64,000 bases of DNA from Blastocatellia bacterium (GTDB lineage: Bacteria; Acidobacteriota; Blastocatellia; HR10; J050). The notes beneath the pieces are model-generated. The model saw only the letters and a list, made by a program, of their open reading frames with translations. It searched no databases and was not told where the DNA came from. Below are positions 17,775 to 26,380 of the stretch, piece by piece. Both the position numbers and the translations under genes were made by a program. The stretch covers positions 62,001 through 126,000 of the forward strand of contig JALSQX010000060.1 in assembly GCA_026985075.1 (NCBI GenBank), read 5' to 3'. Each line of letters opens with the position of its first letter. The stretch's first letter is position 1.

Positions 17775-18659
17775 TCAGCCGGAGGCGAGCCGGGCTTCGA
17801 CCTTTTCAACGAGATCCACTGTCCGTTCGAAGACTTCCGGGAAAACGGAGAGCGAGGTGATTCCCCACTCAATTAACTGAGCAGCCAGTTCGGGGTACTT
17901 TGAAGGGGCATTCCCACAAATCGATACAGGTCGTCCCCAAGCCCGACACGCCTGAACGATTTGTCTCATAGCAAGCATCACAGCCTCATCTCGTTCATCA
18001 AACTCTGTCGCCAATCTTCGGTTATCTCTATCAATGCCGAGGATTAATTGAGTTAGGTCATTCGATCCAATTGATACGCCGGACACCAGCGGTAGAAATT
18101 TCTCTATCAAAAAAACATTCGATGGTACCTCGGCCATCATCCATAACTCCATTCCGTCAGTCAACAACCCTTCCTCTTCGATGAGTATACGACATTGTTC
18201 CAATTCGCGTGGGAACCGAACAAAAGGAAGCATCAACTGAATATTACTATATCCAGCTTCTCGTGCTCGTTTAATTGCTCGAAGTTCGAGTCGGAAGCAT
18301 TCAGGATCTCTCACATAGCGAGTACATCCACGAAGACCAAGCATGGGGTTTTCTTCTTCCTCTTCGAACCGCTCTCCACCAATGAGTCCTCGGTATTCAT
18401 TCGACTTAAGATCCAACGTTCGATAAATGATCGGTCGAGGCCAAAACGCCTCGGCCACTTTCTTTAATCCGGTGGAGAAGCATTCAATAAACGCCGTACT
18501 CCCCTCCTCGGCTAACAATTGGCGTGGATGTTTACCGAGCGAAAGGGCAAAAAATTCGGCCCGCATGAGGCCTACGCCATCTACAGGAAGCGCTGCGTAC
18601 TCGGCGGCCAATTCGGGAAAGCTGAGGTTAATATAAATCTTGGTACGCCGTCTACTCAT
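17775..18659 (-). CDS. PEP-binding barrel protein (C-terminal domain of PEP synthase/PPDK type)
   Basis: 294 residues matching only the C-terminal TIM barrel of PEP synthase: TKIYINLSFPELAAEYAALP, then GVGLMRAEFFALSLGKHP, RTLDLKSNEYRGL, MLGLRGCTRY, SIGSNDLTQLILGIDRDN and VSICGNAPSKYPELA. The arginines that hold PEP and the cysteine of the ICGNAPS motif, which acts as proton donor in the family, are all present. The start overlaps the stop of the phosphohistidine-domain gene by eight bases. No ATP-grasp (PPDK-N) domain occurs here or nearby, so it is not a complete PEP synthase. The nearest precedent for such splitting is phenylphosphate synthase, which keeps the pieces on separate subunits. 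Confidence 0.85.
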   Translation of the reverse strand: MSRRRTKIYINLSFPELAAEYAALPVDGVGLMRAEFFALSLGKHPRQLLAEEGSTAFIECFSTGLKKVAEAFWPRPIIYRTLDLKSNEYRGLIGGERFEEEEENPMLGLRGCTRYVRDPECFRLELRAIKRAREAGYSNIQLMLPFVRFPRELEQCRILIEEEGLLTDGMELWMMAEVPSNVFLIEKFLPLVSGVSIGSNDLTQLILGIDRDNRRLATEFDERDEAVMLAMRQIVQACRAWGRPVSICGNAPSKYPELAAQLIEWGITSLSVFPEVFERTVDLVEKVEARLASG

Positions 18660-18996
18660 GACTTGCCAGGAAAATCTCACCCTCGTCATTGAAGGAAACA
18701 CGTTGACCATCGAGTTGACCGTCATAGTGAATCTCACTCCCCATGACGCACGGTAAGCCAAACTCCCGGGCGACGATGGCCAAGTGAGACGTTGGTCCGC
18801 CCGCTGTGCAGATAATTCCTTTGATTTTGGGGAAAATGGGTGTAAGGGTTGTAGCCGAAGCGGAGGTCGTAAACACGATAGTCTCAGACAGATCTTTCTG
18901 CATCAACTCGAGAACATCTTGAATGCTCTGTACCGAACGGAGCACCCCAGTGCATCCCTTGCCTGAAGTGATTTCTCCGTGACCAATCTTGGTCAT
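18652..18996 (-). CDS. Phosphohistidine swivelling (mobile) domain protein
   Basis: 114 residues forming a single PEP-utilizer mobile domain. The phosphorylatable histidine is H71 in CTAGGPTSHLAIVAREFG. The surrounding pattern (KGIICTAGG before, LPCVMG after) matches PEP synthase and PPDK. In complete enzymes this domain carries phosphate between the ATP site and the PEP site; here it is a free protein. The ATG at 18996 is chosen for the strong site GGGAGGAGC just ahead; earlier codons in the frame are not conserved. A one-base frameshift could join it to the next gene, but even joined the ATP-grasp part would be missing. Confidence 0.83.
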   Translation of the reverse strand: MTKIGHGEITSGKGCTGVLRSVQSIQDVLELMQKDLSETIVFTTSASATTLTPIFPKIKGIICTAGGPTSHLAIVAREFGLPCVMGSEIHYDGQLDGQRVSFNDEGEIFLASHE

Positions 18997-19083
18997 GCTC
19001 CTCCCTGCCATGAATCTACTCCACACAGGAACCTGAAACACGAATTGTTCCCTATCCGGACTTCTTGTGGACCTCCCCACCCA

Positions 19084-20658
19084 TCATACACCACCAACCC
19101 GACGTTTGTGTCCCGCCCAATATTTCTCTCGCAGTACGCGTTTTAACACCTTCCCCGTAGGCGCCTTGGGCAACTCGTCGACGAAGTCCACCGATGTTGG
19201 TTTCATATAGCTAGCGAGGTGCTGTCGACACACTTCGATGATCTCCTCTGCCGTCGCTGTGCATCCTTCCCTGAGCACCACGATCGCCTTGACTGTCTCT
19301 CCATATACCGGGTGGGGTACACCGATAACCGCACACTCCTTGACTGCTGGATGTTTATATATGGCCTCCTCAACCACTGTACTGTAGATGTTCTCTCCCC
19401 CCGATACGATCATATCTTTCTTTCGATCCACGACATACATATAACCCTCCCCATCCCAAGCCGCCATATCGCCCATATAACACCAACCCTGACGTACTGT
19501 CTCAGCAGTTAACTCGGGCCTATTCCAATAACCTTTCATCACATTATCGCCGCGGGCGATCATCTCGCCTACTGTCTTTCCGTCTTTAGGTACATCGTTC
19601 CCCTGTTCGTCGACGACCCGCACGTCGCACAGGATTGCCTCTCGCCCGCAAGATTCGAGCAATCGATAGTTTTTCTGCTCCAGGGCACGCACATGATCTT
19701 CTGGACTCAGCCAAGCACACATGATGGCTAATTCTGTTTGCCCCATATACTGAAGAAATCCTACACCAGGGAAACGCTCTATCGCTCGCATGAGCGTGGC
19801 TACGCCCACGGGGCCACCCCCATAGCTGATCAACCGCAAGCTACTCAGATCGAAACGGTTGAAATCGGGGACGTCCAATAGGTAGTTTAACATGGTGGAG
19901 ATGGCCAAGAAACTGGTTACGCGTTCCTGTTCAATTACTTCTAACGTCCGGCGTGGTTCGAAGTTGAGAACCACGACTTTCGCCCCATGAAAGAGATATC
20001 CATGCGGTAGGAGGACGGCCACGTGAAACATCTGCCCAAGGATGAGATAGACGTCCTCGTGTCGAATGCGCTCGGCCACAGTCATGTTAAAGATCGTGGT
20101 CAGCGCATTCTTGTGCGTCAGCATCACGCCCTTAGCAATGCCGGTTGTCCCGCCCGTATAACATATGAAGTAGACATCGTCATCTTGTACCTGCGTGATT
20201 GTCTCAGGCTCGTCAGGATGACCTTGGTTCAGGAACTCTTCGTAGTTGATGTCAAGCTTCCGATGGCCGAGACCAATGGCAAATTCCACCGAGGAGAGCT
20301 GAGAACGAATAGCGGTAAATGTATCGTTGTATTGGTCGTGAACGATAATCACCCGTGGGCTCCCATCGTTGATTGTATAGGCAATCTCATCGGGCGTGAA
20401 GCGCCAATTCAGTGGTTGAATGATGATGCCCGTTTTGGCACCAGCGAAGAAGATTTCCAAATACTCAATGCAATTCTTCGAATAGATAGCCACTCGATCC
20501 CCCTTCTTTAAGCCATAGGCAAGGAAAGCGTGTGCTAAATGGTTGATGCGGCGATTAAACTCCTTCCAAGTGATACGCTTCCCCACATTAGCATCGACCA
20601 ATGCCTCTTTATGGGGGTATCGCTTGGCATTGCGATAGGGGATCAATCCGATATTCAT
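19084..20658 (-). CDS. Acyl-CoA synthetase (AMP-forming)
   Basis: 524 residues, ANL superfamily. The phosphate loop is YTGGTTGIAKG, the A5 region is QYMGQTE, the A7/A8 hinge is YMGDMAAWDGEGYMYVVDRKKDMI, and the catalytic lysine motif near the end is PKAPTGKVLKR. It would activate a carboxylic acid with ATP and CoA. It follows HyuB directly, the order seen for acetophenone carboxylase and its benzoylacetate-CoA ligase. Activation of the product of HyuAB is therefore a sensible guess. The start at 20658 has GGGGAGGAATCCACG; an upstream GTG overlapping the HyuB stop exists but would add an unrelated tail. Confidence 0.92.
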   Translation of the reverse strand: MNIGLIPYRNAKRYPHKEALVDANVGKRITWKEFNRRINHLAHAFLAYGLKKGDRVAIYSKNCIEYLEIFFAGAKTGIIIQPLNWRFTPDEIAYTINDGSPRVIIVHDQYNDTFTAIRSQLSSVEFAIGLGHRKLDINYEEFLNQGHPDEPETITQVQDDDVYFICYTGGTTGIAKGVMLTHKNALTTIFNMTVAERIRHEDVYLILGQMFHVAVLLPHGYLFHGAKVVVLNFEPRRTLEVIEQERVTSFLAISTMLNYLLDVPDFNRFDLSSLRLISYGGGPVGVATLMRAIERFPGVGFLQYMGQTELAIMCAWLSPEDHVRALEQKNYRLLESCGREAILCDVRVVDEQGNDVPKDGKTVGEMIARGDNVMKGYWNRPELTAETVRQGWCYMGDMAAWDGEGYMYVVDRKKDMIVSGGENIYSTVVEEAIYKHPAVKECAVIGVPHPVYGETVKAIVVLREGCTATAEEIIEVCRQHLASYMKPTSVDFVDELPKAPTGKVLKRVLREKYWAGHKRRVGGV

Positions 20659-20723
20659 CGTGGATTCCTCCCCGTTTTCAGAATGACCGCCCCACGAAGG
20701 GGGAAGTCTATGGATGGCGGAGT

Positions 20724-23009
20724 TCACTTATCCCCCTCGACCAGCTGGATATCCCAGAGCGGATCGTCGGCTGGTCGGGCAATCTCCGTCTGTATGAGCA
20801 GGCCGCACCTGGGGCAATAGAAATGACGGAACTCGACTTCGTCATCGAGGTACGTACGAGGATCGAGGATGTACCGATTCGCTTCCTGAATGGGAAACTT
20901 CTTTTGCCGGCAGTGAAGCTTATAGTTCTCGCTCAGTGGTGAAATGCGATGACCACATCGACGACAGTAGAAGTATTCCCCCATGAGCTCTAATCCCTCG
21001 GCCACCATCTGCTTATTCGTCCCATCCACTCGCGCCGGCGAATTAGGCTTGTCCACTCGCTGTCGGCGCATTCGATCACGGAGGTGTTTGGTCTTCGTCC
21101 AGTCGACTTCTCCCTCCTCGGTTAAAACGACTCCGTAAGCTCTACGTGCCCACTGTTGGGTAACATTCCCCTGCCGAACATCGACCGCTACGCGTTCGGG
21201 ATCACGCTCGATGGGATCTCCATATCCACCGGCCGAAGCCCAGGACATGATAAAGACATCATCCGGATGCTGAATGACCCCAAATGCCTTCGGAGGGAGA
21301 TATTCTACTCGACCTTCCAAATGCTGAAGTCCAATCGGTAACTGCCCTGAGGTTCTCGCACGCTGGCTCACGCATGCCCCGCGCACCAATGTATAGCGCG
21401 TCGTCGACGTCGGATATCCCCCGAAGAGGCCCGGTCCCGGCACAGCACAATGTCCCGTAGCCGTGAACAGAGTGATCTGATCCGTCCCGTGCGGGATGAA
21501 TGCCAATTCGGCAGCATTGCCGCCACGGAATTTCCCTGCTCCTCCCGAATCGGGCAACTCGCGCCGCCAAAGATAGAGGATGGGATAGAACCACTCATTA
21601 TCCTCGACGTTGGGCATTGTACTCTGCAAGTCCCAGGGCCAACCACCCGTATCGACGCCATCCCGCCAGGCGAGTCCGGCCAAGGCAGCTCCCACCGGAT
21701 CGAGGAGGAAAGAGGTATACGGAGCCCCGCGTTGATTGATGCCACTGATCGCGGCGATCGGATACATGGGTGCTCCCATACAGCTCTGGACTTCCGTGCG
21801 TAACTGTTCATCACTCGAGCAGGCTAACATCTTAGAAATGACCAATCCAGCCAAGGCGATCGTTTGGAGCAATGTCAAGGCCGGCGCAGCACTGACGGCG
21901 GCGGGGAAGGTCGCACAAGTAATCGTTCCTGGCTCGGCGACGAACTCCATGTGTCGATAAGCTCCCTCGACGACGAACATTTGATCGAAAAGCATTTGAG
22001 CTGAGACCATAGAAGCGATCGCCCCCTTCCAAGCGATCATTGTGCTGTTGAGCGTCCCCGCCTGAGAGTCGGTCCCCTGATTGGAGAAGATGAGGCGATC
22101 ACCGCGCTTGGTGAGGGTCAAACAATTTCGATAGATGCGTCGATCTTCGGGATGGGCCAGTTCGATCCATCCCACCTCGCGCCACGTCCCATCCGGAATC
22201 GTGTGCAATCGACGGACAAATGCCCGTTCGGAATCATCCTGAAGCTTGCGCATCACCCCTTTGACGATGGCCGCACCATAACGATCGATCAGTTGCTTGA
22301 TGCGCTCTCGAGCCACATAGCATCCGGCGATTTCGGCCCGCAGATCAAGGGCGACGAGTTCGGGCATACGGGATCGACGTGTGTATTCTTCTTCTATATC
22401 TTTGCGCAGGCGTCCGCGCTCGACGATCTTGATGGGAGGGATGCACCCAGCCTCCCAGTAAACATCTTGAGCCACAGGGTTGAATCCCCCAGGCGATGTC
22501 CCACCCAGATCCCACTGATGGAGCGTATTGCCAACCCAACAGAAGAGTTCGCCCTGCCAGAATACGGGAGCGATGAGCGTCACGTCCAACTGGTGAGTCG
22601 CCCCAATCCAGGGATCGTTTGTGAGGAACATGTCGCCATCCTCAATCCCCGGATTCCCGGACCGATATTCCAACGTCCACTTGACGGCTGAACTCGTGGC
22701 CGAAGATAGATATTGGAGGAAGGGGCCAAAGAAAATGAAGTTCCCACGCTCATCGAGCAAACAGGGGTTGAAGTCGTGTCCGTAGGCACAAATGGGCGAT
22801 CCCGAGACTTTCATGATGGTATGCCCATGCTCGACGTTGATATTCCACATCGCATGCCGAATCACCTCATATGTGATGGGATCGATGGACTCGGCCGTCT
22901 CCGTATGCAACTTCAATCCCGGATCGACACACAGAGGTTCCTGGGGGATGTACGGATACTGCCGCCCATCCCAACGGATACCGGTCATCGCCTCTGGATG
23001 GGTCACCAT
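20724..23009 (-). CDS. Hydantoinase B/acetophenone carboxylase-like subunit fused to acetone-carboxylase-gamma-like domain
   Basis: 761 residues. The first ~570 are a HyuB domain: DPITYEVIRHAMWNINVEHG, SPICAYGHDFNPCLLDERG, GDMFLTNDPWIGATHQLDV, then GGAGKFRGGNAAELAFI and a terminal SAGGYGDPIERDPERV. The last ~110 residues are extra and hold two zinc-ribbon half sites, YCRRCGH and FYCPRCGLL, joined by YILDPRTYLDD. This matches the small gamma subunit of acetone/acetophenone carboxylase, which is usually a separate protein. HyuAB-type carboxylases use ATP to carboxylate ketones. The start has GGAGGTCTCTCTCT. It pairs with HyuA upstream. Confidence 0.85.
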   Translation of the reverse strand: MVTHPEAMTGIRWDGRQYPYIPQEPLCVDPGLKLHTETAESIDPITYEVIRHAMWNINVEHGHTIMKVSGSPICAYGHDFNPCLLDERGNFIFFGPFLQYLSSATSSAVKWTLEYRSGNPGIEDGDMFLTNDPWIGATHQLDVTLIAPVFWQGELFCWVGNTLHQWDLGGTSPGGFNPVAQDVYWEAGCIPPIKIVERGRLRKDIEEEYTRRSRMPELVALDLRAEIAGCYVARERIKQLIDRYGAAIVKGVMRKLQDDSERAFVRRLHTIPDGTWREVGWIELAHPEDRRIYRNCLTLTKRGDRLIFSNQGTDSQAGTLNSTMIAWKGAIASMVSAQMLFDQMFVVEGAYRHMEFVAEPGTITCATFPAAVSAAPALTLLQTIALAGLVISKMLACSSDEQLRTEVQSCMGAPMYPIAAISGINQRGAPYTSFLLDPVGAALAGLAWRDGVDTGGWPWDLQSTMPNVEDNEWFYPILYLWRRELPDSGGAGKFRGGNAAELAFIPHGTDQITLFTATGHCAVPGPGLFGGYPTSTTRYTLVRGACVSQRARTSGQLPIGLQHLEGRVEYLPPKAFGVIQHPDDVFIMSWASAGGYGDPIERDPERVAVDVRQGNVTQQWARRAYGVVLTEEGEVDWTKTKHLRDRMRRQRVDKPNSPARVDGTNKQMVAEGLELMGEYFYCRRCGHRISPLSENYKLHCRQKKFPIQEANRYILDPRTYLDDEVEFRHFYCPRCGLLIQTEIARPADDPLWDIQLVEGDK

Positions 23010-23030
23010 AGAGAGAGACCTCCTACTTGT

Positions 23031-25115
23031 TCATAACTCGATGACGAAGTTCCCATAGGCGTCCATCCGCCCGACTGTATAAGGTCGCACGACAATGGTC
23101 GTCACAGGCATCTCGACGATAGCCGGTCCTTCGATGATGGTATGCGGTTGTAGACGCGTACCATCGTAGATGGCCGTTGATCGATGACCGTTATACTCGC
23201 GCCAGTAGACCTCACGTCGACCAACGAAAGCCTCTCGAGCCAACCGCTCAGGTGGATTGATGGGAGGAATATCCATCTTTCCCCTAGCCATGACCCGCAC
23301 GACGCCGATCTCCATGCCCGCTTCGGTGAAGGCTGAGCCCTGACCATAAAGCGCCTCGTATGTCTGCACGAAAGTCGCTTCCAACGCCTCCATATCTCGA
23401 TCCGTCAGCGTCCCTCCAGGAACGGGGATCTCGATGCGATGAATCTGGAGGCGGAACTTCATTTCCACAAAGCGTTGCAACTCTATCCGATCATCCGGGA
23501 TCTGATCCTCTCGCAACTGTTCTCGAGCACGAGACTCTAGCTGACAGAAGATCCGGTTGAGACGTTCAACATCGAAAGGAGCGATGAGTAGTTCGGACGT
23601 CTCGTAGACATGCAGAATGTCAGCCGATTGAATGCCAAAGGCCGACCAGGTAGAGGCGATCGATCCCAAGGGGATGACGACCGTCTGGCATCCTAATTCG
23701 CGCGCGTAGGCCGCGGCATGAGCACCGCCTGCTCCTCCGTAGGCGTAGACGACGAACTCTCGAGGATCGAGTCCACGCTGCACGGTCATCTGCCGCAGGA
23801 GCTCGGCCATCTGGAACTCGGCAATCTGAGTTGCTCCGGCTGCTGCTTCAACGACACCCATCCTCAAGGGATCAGCCACCGTGCGCATCGCCTGCAGGGC
23901 GGCCTCGCGATCCAGTCGTAAGGCACCCCCCAGGAAATTGTTCGGATTGTAGTACCCGAGCACGACATCGGCATCGGTGATCGTCGGCCGGAGATTCCCT
24001 CGCCCGTAACAAGCCGGCCCTGGATCGGCACCAGCTGATTCCGGTCCTACCTTCATCGTCTGACTTAACGGATCAATCCAGATGATCGAACCACCTCCCG
24101 AGCCGATGGATTCGATATCCAGCCGAGGCATGAAGAAGGTATATTGATTAACAGTCGTCTCCGAAGCCATCAGTGGTCGTCCCTGACTGATAATACCCAC
24201 ATCGAAACTGGTTCCTCCCACATCCGTGGCAATCACGTTGGTGTGGCCGAGCACGCCAGCCAGATAGTGGGCCCCTATCAAGCCACCTGCTGGACCTGAG
24301 CCAATCGTGAATAATGGCTTGTGAATTATCTCATCGGCTGTAGCCACGCCACCCGAAGCCTGCATGATCAAAAAGGGGCGCTTATACCCAAGCGTACGCG
24401 TGCGCTGTTGGACGCGCTGAATGTAACCCGACATCTGAGGACCAATGAAACAGTTAATCGCCGTGGCCGCTGTCCGTTCGTACTCGCCGGGTTTGGCAAT
24501 GAGCTCATGGGCACAGGTCACGTACACGTCTGGGGCCATTTGGCTCACCATCTCGCGAACAGCGATCTCATGCACTGGATTGACGAATCCCCAAAGGAAC
24601 GAGATCGCAATGGCTTCCACGTTCTCCGCGAGCAACTCCTCAATGGCTTGACGCGCCTCTTGGCGATTGAGGGGTAAGAAAATCTCACCTCGCCAATCGA
24701 TCCGCTCACTCACTTCCTTGATGAGCGAGCGAGGGATCAGGGGCGATGGTTTCCGATGGCGCGACACGTGGAGTAATCGCTCGATAGGCAGCCCTGCCGA
24801 TCGCCCCACCGACCGCATGATTAACAACGCATCGCCATGGCCACGTGTGGTAATAAGTCCTGTCTTGGCTCCCTTCAGTTCGAGCAACGCATTGATTCCC
24901 ACGGTCGTCCCGTGCAACAGCAAACGCGTTCGCGATAGGAGCTCATCGAGCGTTAAACCCATTTGAGTTGCAGCTTGAGCCAATGCATTGAAGAACCCCT
25001 CCGAAAAATCATCCGGCGTCGATGGACTCTTGGCCAGCGTGATGTGGCCGGCCGAGTCCCGGACGATGCAGTCGGTGAACGTGCCCCCTATATCGACCGC
25101 ACAAATGAAATCCAT
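23031..25115 (-). CDS. Hydantoinase A/acetophenone carboxylase-like ATP-binding subunit
   Basis: 694 residues. It begins MDFICAVDIGGTFTDCIV, the actin-like phosphate loop of the HyuA family. HGTTVGINALLELKGAKTGL and TDVGGTSFDVGIISQGRP (second phosphate loop) follow, then GAGGAHAAAYARELG. The family includes 5-oxoprolinase, N-methylhydantoinase and the ATPase subunits of acetone and acetophenone carboxylases. The gamma-type domain on the partner protein favours the carboxylase group. The ATG at 25115 has GGGGAGGGGGGAATCG upstream; a TTG one codon earlier is less likely. About 100 bases without a gene lie between it and the next gene upstream. Confidence 0.88.
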   Translation of the reverse strand: MDFICAVDIGGTFTDCIVRDSAGHITLAKSPSTPDDFSEGFFNALAQAATQMGLTLDELLSRTRLLLHGTTVGINALLELKGAKTGLITTRGHGDALLIMRSVGRSAGLPIERLLHVSRHRKPSPLIPRSLIKEVSERIDWRGEIFLPLNRQEARQAIEELLAENVEAIAISFLWGFVNPVHEIAVREMVSQMAPDVYVTCAHELIAKPGEYERTAATAINCFIGPQMSGYIQRVQQRTRTLGYKRPFLIMQASGGVATADEIIHKPLFTIGSGPAGGLIGAHYLAGVLGHTNVIATDVGGTSFDVGIISQGRPLMASETTVNQYTFFMPRLDIESIGSGGGSIIWIDPLSQTMKVGPESAGADPGPACYGRGNLRPTITDADVVLGYYNPNNFLGGALRLDREAALQAMRTVADPLRMGVVEAAAGATQIAEFQMAELLRQMTVQRGLDPREFVVYAYGGAGGAHAAAYARELGCQTVVIPLGSIASTWSAFGIQSADILHVYETSELLIAPFDVERLNRIFCQLESRAREQLREDQIPDDRIELQRFVEMKFRLQIHRIEIPVPGGTLTDRDMEALEATFVQTYEALYGQGSAFTEAGMEIGVVRVMARGKMDIPPINPPERLAREAFVGRREVYWREYNGHRSTAIYDGTRLQPHTIIEGPAIVEMPVTTIVVRPYTVGRMDAYGNFVIEL

Positions 25116-25222
25116 CAATACGATTCCCCCCTCCCCATAGAAATGAGCATCAACTTTACCGACTTAGAATGCCCTCTCCCATATTGATGCATCGCCTTCA
25201 CCTATGCACTAATAGCCTCTTT

Positions 25223-26380
25223 TCAGGGAGCACGGCTTACCGGAGAGAAGAAATCCCCCTCGGTGGTGGCCATGAATTGCCAGATCGAAGGAAGCGCACC
25301 CCGCTTCAACATGTGCTGAACCACTGGTCGCCCGACGGCTCGAAATGTTGCGCGTATCCGCTCACCCGCATCTACTCCAGCTACATCGAAGAATGACTTC
25401 ATATGATTGGCAAACAGGTCGATCCCATATTCAATCTTGTATCGCTGCGTCCAACGGGCGGCCTTCAAATACAGCTCATTCTCCGCCTCCGCCGCTCGGC
25501 GCGTGATCTCAGGAATCTCATCATCCGGAATGAGAACGATGCTCCCATCTTCTCGGCATCTCAATAGAGCACAGGCAACCACTCGAGAGGCATAGTCGGG
25601 CGGATCGATGAGAACACCCCCAAACAGGTCGAATTGAACATTCACGTCGCGAAGCCTCAAGGCTACAGCGAGATGAGGATAGAGATTCCATGTTTCGGTC
25701 ATCGCCCAGGGGAGATAGTCATTCTGTAGATCGGTGAACTCCCGAATAACGATCACCCCATCATCTTCCGTCTCATAAGGACCATGAGCAAACAGCCCAT
25801 CTCGTTGTTCGCCATGAAGAATGAACGCGTAGATTTCCAGTGTGGCCATCATACGACGCACTAACGCGTAACGTTCTGGGCTGCTCGGTGTCAAAGAGTC
25901 TCGGACAATCTTGACAATGGATTCCGGCAAGATGGGCTGCCGATGCGCATTCTCGATAGGCATGAGGTATCCGTCATTCCGGTAGCTGCGAGCCACGCGG
26001 CGCCAAAAATCGACTACGAAACATATTTGTTCATCTTCCTCTTCACTCGTTGACGTCTCCAACATCCATCCTGGATCCAACCGTCGCTGTTGGCGGGCAC
26101 CTAAATAACTACACATGAGAATACTCAAGGTGAGGTAATTGGGGCGGGAGCACAACCGCTTCATCCGCCAGCCGATCTCTTCGGGTGAAATGCGTTGGAT
26201 CAACTCCTTGAGCAAGGGATAGGCTGTCTGATACACGCACTCCCATCCCAGCGAGGATCGTCGGGGCACATCAAATAGGGTGGATCTCAACAATACACGT
26301 CGCTCTGAACGCATGAATGCTTTTTGACTCTCAGAAAACAACTTGATGCACTGATTTATCTGTTCGATATCATAATTCAT
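25223..26380 (-). CDS. Protein of unknown family, tandem paralogue A
   Basis: 385 residues, not recognised. Largely helical, no signal peptide or membrane segment. It shares many blocks with the next gene upstream: EEIGWRMKRLCSRPNYL, LGARQQRR, FVVDFWRRVARSYRND, a central AHGPY, IREFTDLQNDYLPW, and YGIDLFANHMKSF near the end. The pair must come from a duplication. The start at 26380 (ATGA overlap with the upstream stop) is chosen because it aligns with the start of the paralogue; an ATG two codons earlier is possible. Conserved H and W residues suggest a cofactor or substrate pocket, but I name no function. It lies between HyuA and the lipocalin-like gene. Confidence 0.75.
   Translation of the reverse strand: MNYDIEQINQCIKLFSESQKAFMRSERRVLLRSTLFDVPRRSSLGWECVYQTAYPLLKELIQRISPEEIGWRMKRLCSRPNYLTLSILMCSYLGARQQRRLDPGWMLETSTSEEEDEQICFVVDFWRRVARSYRNDGYLMPIENAHRQPILPESIVKIVRDSLTPSSPERYALVRRMMATLEIYAFILHGEQRDGLFAHGPYETEDDGVIVIREFTDLQNDYLPWAMTETWNLYPHLAVALRLRDVNVQFDLFGGVLIDPPDYASRVVACALLRCREDGSIVLIPDDEIPEITRRAAEAENELYLKAARWTQRYKIEYGIDLFANHMKSFFDVAGVDAGERIRATFRAVGRPVVQHMLKRGALPSIWQFMATTEGDFFSPVSRAP

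Noticed and set aside
17775-18996. Reading the PEP barrel and histidine domain as one broken PEP synthase
   Set aside because: Both parts have their own start, their domain ends are intact, and the ATP-grasp part is replaced by an unrelated ligase gene. A frameshift joining only these two domains stays possible and is noted in the feature.
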